A stretch of 64,000 bases of DNA, taken from Mortierella sp. BCC40632. Taxonomy: Eukaryota > Mortierellomycota > Mortierellomycetes > Mortierellales > Mortierellaceae. This document shows, one piece after another, positions 58,266-64,000 of the stretch. The stretch lies in the NCBI GenBank assembly GCA_011634665.1, contig WAEK01000008.1:427501-491500 (forward strand), read 5' to 3'. The position numbers and the translations under genes are program-made. Each line of letters opens with the position of its first letter. The stretch's first letter is position 1. The notes below the pieces were generated by a model. That model was not told the DNA's origin. It worked only from the letters and a program-made list of their open reading frames with translations, and made no database searches.

Positions 58266-58769
58266 CTATGACTTGGGGCGATCGGATGACTGGCCTGGTG
58301 CAGGTGACGCGGGACGGAGAGCATTGAGAGTCGCGTAGAATAGTGGGTACTGCGTAGCGGCAGCTCCAGGGACCATGGCTGACTGAGGCTCTGGACTAGT
58401 TCCTGGTGGTTGCTGCTTGAGGTGCTGACTCAGGGCCGAGGGACCGTGGCCTGCAGGGAACATGAGCGAGCTGGGCGGCGGGTTCGGGTTGCTAGTGCAG
58501 TGCGCGTAGATATTGGGTATACTTGTCCGCTGCTTGCGCACAAAAGGCGGCAATGCATAACTTTCGTCGAATGCAGGGCCGCCGACAACGAGCGGTGAGC
58601 CATTGGCATCAGTCATACTATAAGAGCTAGTTGACGAGCCAGATGAGGAAGTGGACGATGCTGAGGATGAAATCAGGTCTGTGGAGCGGCATTCAGCCGA
58701 GCAGTAGGCCGCGCCATTGCTGGTATGCTTCTCGCAAACCAGGCACCAGTCGCAGTCGACACCATCCAT
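58266..58769 (-). CDS. Ecl1-like zinc-binding protein (life-span / stress regulator family)
   Basis: A single exon of 167 residues. The N-terminal WCLVCEKHTSNGAAYCSAEC has C9, C12, C23 and C27, the Cx2C...Cx3C zinc knuckle of the Ecl1 family, followed by Ser-rich and Pro-rich sequence with no further domain. In fission yeast Ecl1-type proteins extend chronological life span and respond to nutrient or metal starvation through Sty1/Atf1-linked pathways. They are very short there; this one is roughly twice that length because of the disordered C-terminus (TSIPNIYAHCTSNPNPPPSS). A strong TATA box 89 nt upstream and a long CT-rich leader suit an inducible gene, though induction is inference. ATG 58769 is the first in frame and directly precedes the knuckle. 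Confidence 0.78.
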   Translation of the reverse strand: MDGVDCDWCLVCEKHTSNGAAYCSAECRSTDLISSSASSTSSSGSSTSSYSMTDANGSPLVVGGPAFDESYALPPFVRKQRTSIPNIYAHCTSNPNPPPSSLMFPAGHGPSALSQHLKQQPPGTSPEPQSAMVPGAAATQYPLFYATLNALRPASPAPGQSSDRPKS

Positions 58770-58857
58770 CAGGGGGCCGGTGATGAGGAAAGAGAGGGCG
58801 GGCGGGCTTAACGGACTTGCTGGCGAGAGACGAGCGTCGCGCGCGCACTCTTGGGAC

Positions 58858-58865
58858 TTTATATA
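58858..58865 (-). promoter_or_regulatory. TATA box (TATATAAA) of the Ecl1-like gene
   Basis: TATATAAA on the minus strand, 89 nt upstream of ATG 58769. Consensus and spacing are good for a TATA-type fungal promoter. Confidence 0.65.
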
Positions 58866-59468
58866 CGGGAAACAATGAGCCGGGCAGGCAGACGGGGCAG
58901 AAGCAGGCAGACGGGCGGTGACAACTGGGTGGGTGTGGGAAAAAGCGCGCGGGGGGTCAGGTCAAGTCAGGGCCAATGGAAGGCGAATGCGTAGAGTGGG
59001 CAACAAGTGTGGGGTAAACGAGGGAACGGAACGCGAGAGCTTTGGGAGAGGAGCGGTTAATAGAGAAAGAAAGAGAGAGGGGAAGAGAGTGGTGAGAGTG
59101 CGTGAGTGTGAATGAGAAAGGATGAGATGGGCGGATGGACTGTGGGGAATGCGAGAAGGTTTGGAGCGGGAAAAGACTAGTGAGCAGAGTCGATCGTGTT
59201 GGGCGCTGAAAATATGACGGTGTCTGTGAGTGAGTGTGTGGAAGCGGATGGATGGATGGTTGGCTGGTTGGTTGACTGGATGTTAGGATGGATGAATGAT
59301 TGGATGGCTGGTTGGATGGAAGAGAAGAGAGGAGAAGAGAGATGGCGGCAGGGCGATGCAGATGAAAAGCACAGGGAAAAGAAAAAAGGGCACAGAGTGT
59401 GTTGTAGGAGCAAGAGACAAGTGCTGTCAGAGCGAGCGAGAGAGAAAGAGAGAGAAGGAAAGAGTGAG

Positions 59469-59500
<32 letters not shown>

Positions 59501-60558
59501 GAAAAGAGACGAATGGTAAGATGAGAAGAAGGTCGAAATAAAAAGTACGGAACCATTGAAGAAGAAAAGAGTAAAGAGAGGCATGCCGCGGGACAGGCCA
59601 ACATGGTACAATTACTCACACAGAGACAGACAGACCCGGTGCAGCCTCGTCAAGGCTTTTTTCGATCAAAGGCTTCCGTCTTCCTCCCCGCCTGCTCTGT
59701 TGCCGACTCATTCTCTCTCAATGGGCCTGCTGCCCGCTCGGCCGCTGCCTCTCCTCTCGTCTAGCAACGATGCAGAGCTCTGTGCCTTGATTTGATTAGA
59801 TGGAGGCCTATACCCTGGCCACGACCCATGGCCCAGTCCTGACCAAGATTACTATTATATATTTTTTTCTTTTTTTCTTTCCTGTGCAGGATTTAGCCAT
59901 CGGGACATTGGGCAATGGCTCAGTAGTCGTCAGGCCATCTTCGGGCTTCTTTATTCAGTACACACCTTGAGCCGGGACATGTTTGTTTCCTAACTCTGAT
60001 AGGACACAACCACTATCACCATCACCACTGCTACAACTACACCATCGCTAATTACACCACCACCGTTCAAAGGCATATGGTCATCTAACCGGTCCACCAC
60101 TTTGCCAATGCCAAGTATGTTTCATGGCCATGTGCGAACTAAACAAGTGGTCGCTTCTTCCCCCTTCATCTGCTCTCTCATACTTGGTTTCTTAGTCACG
60201 AAGGCATAAGTTGGGCTTTGGGTTCATGACTGATGGGGCGTTCAACCTCGGGCCGCTCTCTGGACTAGTTCTGTTTCCAGGAACCGAGAAAAGAAAAGAA
60301 AAAAAACAAAAGAGAGTGCTTGTCGAAGTGAGTCAGAGGCGAGGGGAAGGGGGATGCGACACCTTTCTCATCCTCACTTTCTCTCCCTGTGTGTTAAGCG
60401 TGTTCCCTGAAGTAGCGACGGGACCTGCGGTCGATGCTCAGCTTGGATCCATGTGCATGTCTGTCCAAGTATAGACTCCTTCCTCCCTCTCTCGTTTACT
60501 CACAAACTTGCACTCATACTCATTCTCTCGATAATGGCTGTGAATCTGTTCTGTTGAA

Positions 60559-60561
<3 letters not shown>

Positions 60562-60591
<30 letters not shown>
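60562..60591 (+). repeat. A30 homopolymer
   Basis: Thirty uninterrupted A in a gene-free region. Confidence 0.9.
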
Positions 60592-60593
<2 letters not shown>

Positions 60594-61576
60594 GATGACA
60601 GAGACGGACTGGGATAAAGAGGACGTGTCCAGTCCGCGGCTCTGCTCGTTGTCCACTGCTTGGACTGACCGCTGCATGTGTACCCGCATTGTATCCCACT
60701 CCACTGACAAGACACCTCCAAGAGACACTGCAGCTTGCCTAGTGTAGTCTACCCGCGCAGGGCCGAACAGAGTCGAACGACCAAATGACCGCGATGACTC
60801 TGTGCGGATGGTCTGACCAGCATCCTGTCCGTGACACCCAGTCATCGGCAGCCTTTACATCCACACTTTCATCCCTCCTCCTCCACCACCAGGGAGGTTA
60901 ATCTTGCCACGCGCTTCCTTTATTCAACCTCACTCACTGCCACTTGCTGTCGCTCTCAACATTGCTCCTGCTCTGACTCAACCGAGTCTTTGGTTGTAAG
61001 CGAGATGCCTTTTATTATTTTTGTTATTTTTTTCTCCGTCCTTTGAATGCGCGGATCGTTCCTGAAGCGCTGTTCATTCTTTTCGTTCGGAGGTTCGTTA
61101 GACGGGTTAATATTAGGTCGCGGCGCCTGGTTGAGCACCGGGTTAATTACCCTTTGAGCCAGACCCCGACTTGCTGGGTCTACAAGCCAAGTCTGGCTTC
61201 TTGTGCTCTGTTCGCTTACCACCTGAGAGTCGCTCACTCTCCTCTCACACACATCCACACATCCATACATCCACACACACTCTTTTTTGCTCCTTTGATC
61301 CTTTTTACGCTCCACGGGATTGAAACTAGCCAGAGAGAAACAGCTGTCTGATTGTCAGCTAAGATACACAGCTCTTTTCTCTCTCTCTCTCTCTCTTTTT
61401 TTTTCCTCTCTCTCTCTTTCTCTCTACCTTTGCTCTGTTTTACGTACTTCCCGAGCTAGTGCTGATAGAAAAAGGAGCCAGGCGGACGAAGCACACCTTC
61501 TGTCCAGCTGTTTGCGCTGTCCCATTCCTCGTATCCTGGTTGTACTGCGTCACATCCCCATGGACTAATTGAGACG

Positions 61577-61579
<3 letters not shown>

Positions 61580-61611
<32 letters not shown>
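61580..61611 (+). repeat. (CT)16 microsatellite
   Basis: Pure CT run in the gene-free distal region. Confidence 0.9.
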
Positions 61612-61614
<3 letters not shown>

Positions 61615-62332
61615 TTTCTTTTTTCTTTTCTTTGTTCCCCATCCGACCTACCCCATTCTTGTTTCCCTTATCGCCTTGCTTATGTCTCTCACATGGACGG
61701 TCTGTTTGGTATGACTACTAGCTCGAGCAGTTCTTGACCGACTGAACAATCAGGCCCCGCGGAAATCAATTATCCACTTCGCCGCATCCACTATAGAGGC
61801 AAAAAAAAAAAAAAAAAAAAAAAGTCTAGTTATGCACTTACTTGGTCAGCAAATCAATAAAAGCAGTGGAGCAAAACGGGCGCGATCCGTGTCTGCCTAC
61901 AGCAACAGCAAGGTATTCAGTTGCACCATGGCTCAAAAAAGTAAAAAAAAAAAAAGGGGTGGAAGAGGGCAAGAGAGTGAGAGCAAGGGGACAGGGGATG
62001 GAGCAATGGGATAAGCAAACAGCGCAAAGGTCCTTAGGCAGAAGACAACTGGGCCAAGGCTAGATGGTACTGCAATGACTACTTGTCCATCGCGTGCAGT
62101 GACCTGCACTGAGGGTTCCAACACACCTCGCCTTGGATCGTGCTTCTCCCTCTCTCCTCTCCTCTCTCCTCCTCTCCTCCTCTCCTCCTCCTCTCCTCGG
62201 AGCAACCTTTCTGCCATTCAACGGCTGCCTCCTCCTCCTCTCCCACCCTCCTCACCAGCGACCGTACCGTCGTCAAGTATTCGGGTTGGGCAAACCTAGA
62301 GAGCAAAAGCGAGGGTGGGTAAGAGAGAAAAT

Positions 62333-62379
62333 GAGAGAGAGAGAGAGAGAGAGAGAGGGTGTGTGTGTGTGTGTGTGTG
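62333..62379 (+). repeat. Compound (GA)12(GT)11 microsatellite
   Basis: A GA run switches directly to a GT run at about 62357. A compound simple repeat. Confidence 0.9.
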
Positions 62380-62659
62380 AAAGAGCCCTTGGGATCATGC
62401 GGGAAATGCAATTGCTCCGTTCTCCACGTCCCTTTTCCAATACTACTCCCACCCTACCCACGGGCACCCCCGCCAATGCTATTCTTTTCTCGCAACATAC
62501 CCGCCAGGGCTCTTTTTCTATACAGTCGTTCCTTCCGGGACAAGGGCCATTTTCCAGCACCACACTCTCCATTCCAGCCATGAATAGAAACTAGCTTTAT
62601 GCAACATTCGCAATGCTTGATTTTTTTTGTCGATCCGGGCCCACGCTCCACACCCATCC

Positions 62660-62698
<39 letters not shown>

Positions 62699-63077
62699 CT
62701 CTTCGTCGTCCACCGCCCCCCCCCTCTCTCGCTGCGCTGCATTCGACTGTAATTAGGCGACAGGTGCACAAGCACAATCGAGGCGGTTGCACACATTCAG
62801 GATAGGGGAGCGAAGGAGAGAGAGGAACGACGTTTTTTTCAGTTCCTCCTCGCCCTCCTTTCCATTAGCCACCTGGCAATTCTTTTTGGCGAAAACATGG
62901 GGTCACCTGGAGTTCATAAGTCATCGATGGTGTTATCCTATTATTATTGTTTCTTTCTTTCTTTTTCCTTTAATCGATCTTTACGGACAGACCCGACGGT
63001 GACCTAGTTCCTCCTCTCGACATGGTCTGCTGTTGTTGTCACACGATCTCTGTTGCCTCTCCTCTTTTCCATTTCTT

Positions 63078-63109
63078 ACACACACATACACACACACACA
63101 CGCACACAC

Positions 63110-63157
<48 letters not shown>
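63078..63157 (+). repeat. (CA)n microsatellite, about 80 nt
   Basis: A long CA array with a few interruptions (CATACA, CGCACA, CAACAC). It is the longest CA/TG array in the window and could adopt Z-DNA. Confidence 0.9.
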
Positions 63158-63158
<1 letters not shown>

Positions 63159-64000
63159 CACCACCGTTTTCTAGTACTCGCACAGGGTACTTTTCTTTTT
63201 CTCTTGTTCTCTCTCTCTCTCTTATAGAAAGACGAACCTCCTCCTCTTCCACTTTCTCCTCTCCCCCCTTTCAATGCGCGCTCGGGTCGCCAGACATGGT
63301 GTTACGAACGAGGTTCGGTCGCAACCTAGAGTCAAAGGCGACAACAACAACAGCAATAACAAGAGCTTATGCAAAAAAAAAGAAAGAAAATCATAGACAG
63401 GCAACCACAAAGGCTGGATAAAAAAAAAAATTGAGAGCAATGGATCACTGACCTGTTTGTACCTGAAAAAGAAAAGAGATCGGAATGTTGGAAGTGCGTA
63501 TGTGTGGGGGAAATAGAGAGAAATAGTTGGATCCGTAGAAAGCAAACATGGTGAAATGATAGAACACAAAATGGGGAAGAGAGAGAGAGAGGGAGAGAGA
63601 GCCGACAACAGAGATTGCGAATCGATCCCCCAGCCATGGCGGCAAGGAGGGAAGAGGGAGGGGGGAGGGATAAAAAAAAAGGGAGAGGAGATGGCGGCGG
63701 AGAACTATCGAAGCTGGGAATCGAGTCCACCAACCAGATTCGGACACACCACTCTCCTTCCCCTCCCCATCCTCTTCTCTCATCTTTCTCTTCCCCAACC
63801 CCCTTGTTGAAAGTTACCTTTCATCCGAGCGTGTGTATATTCTGACCATGTCCCAACAACTCTGAGCACGACCCGCACCACCATTGCTCATCGCGTATGT
63901 GGGGGAAGAGAGCAAGGGGCTAGGAGGAAAGAGGAGCCATGATGGTCGAGCTGCAGGTGTGTTCGGAGAAATGGTCATGGGAATAGAAAAAAAAAAGTGT

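Larger units (their letters stand above)
58866..64000. other. 5 kb without a supportable gene
   Basis: This distal region is made of GA/CT-rich DNA (about 59040-59510, 61380-61430), A30 at 60562-60591, (CT)n at 61580-61611, A23 at 61801-61823, a GA/GT compound repeat at 62333-62379, T34 at 62665-62698 and a (CA)n array at 63078-63157. Open frames on both strands are low complexity. It may be the promoter of the Ecl1-like gene at one end and of a gene beyond the window at the other. Confidence 0.55.

Noticed and set aside
58957..59619. 220-codon minus-strand Ser/Leu-rich frame
   Set aside because: Derived from GA/CT-rich DNA upstream of the Ecl1-like gene; no family features.
63222..63798. 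Several overlapping minus-strand Ser/Phe/Leu-rich frames
   Set aside because: Low-complexity CT-rich translation with T-runs; no recognisable protein.
1..64000. CRISPR arrays, tRNA, rRNA, insertion sequences with terminal inverted repeats
   Set aside because: No spaced direct repeats, cloverleaf B-box patterns, rRNA cores or flanked transposase genes were seen; the repeats present are simple microsatellites and the coding repeat of the Gag-like gene.

Overview
This is a window of a filamentous-fungus nuclear genome. Genes carry several GT-AG introns, the fungal cell-wall repertoire is present (two GPI-type chitin deacetylases, a GPI-type cupredoxin-fold protein, an Ecl1-like zinc protein), and there are no bacterial operons or ribosome binding sites. 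A WASP/Las17 homologue that keeps a CRIB motif, together with the general style of the F-box, GST and chitin deacetylase proteins, suggests an early-diverging lineage such as Mortierellomycota or Mucoromycota. That placement is inference, not proof. Introns, UTRs and spacers are crowded with A/T homopolymers of 15-35 nt and with CT/GA, TG/CA and AAG microsatellites.

Layout. 1-7.3 kb: 3' part of a PhoD-like phosphatase (+), convergent with an SRD5A3-type polyprenol reductase (-), which is divergent from a two-exon F-box/LRR-like gene (+). 7.6-12.4 kb: an orphan Gag-like protein with four variant zinc knuckles (-), lying only 82 nt behind the stop of a DUF89/ARMT1-type phosphatase (-). 14.3-18.7 kb: an Osh4/Kes1-like oxysterol-binding protein (+) and a six-exon WASP/Las17 homologue (+). 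20.6-22.8 kb: chitin deacetylase 1 (+). 24.0-25.0 kb: an unrecognised, probably broken gene. 25.4-30.1 kb: CTNNBL1 homologue (-) and a glutathione S-transferase-like protein (-). 32.3-36.2 kb: ribosomal protein eL34 (+), DPH3 (-) and a secreted cupredoxin-like protein (+). 39.0-45.6 kb: a reconstructed 1761-residue low-complexity protein (+). 46.0-50.2 kb: a 13-exon RAD16-type SNF2/RING repair translocase (-). 51.3-52.0 kb: a hemerythrin-domain protein (+). 52-54.4 kb: decayed coding-like sequence. 54.4-56.2 kb: chitin deacetylase 2 (-). 58.3-58.8 kb: Ecl1-like protein (-). The last 5 kb has no gene I can support.

The genes do not form one pathway. Most are housekeeping: dolichol synthesis, sterol transport, actin nucleation, splicing, translation (eL34, and diphthamide/tRNA modification through DPH3) and excision repair. 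The cell-wall genes (two chitin deacetylases and the cupredoxin-like protein) are the only functional theme. All exon boundaries were read by eye from reading frame, splice consensus and family continuity; none is backed by transcripts. The most unusual items are the Gag-like gene with its 31-residue zinc-knuckle repeat, the 24-25 kb gene, and a chitin deacetylase intron whose 3' splice site directly follows a run of 25 adenines.
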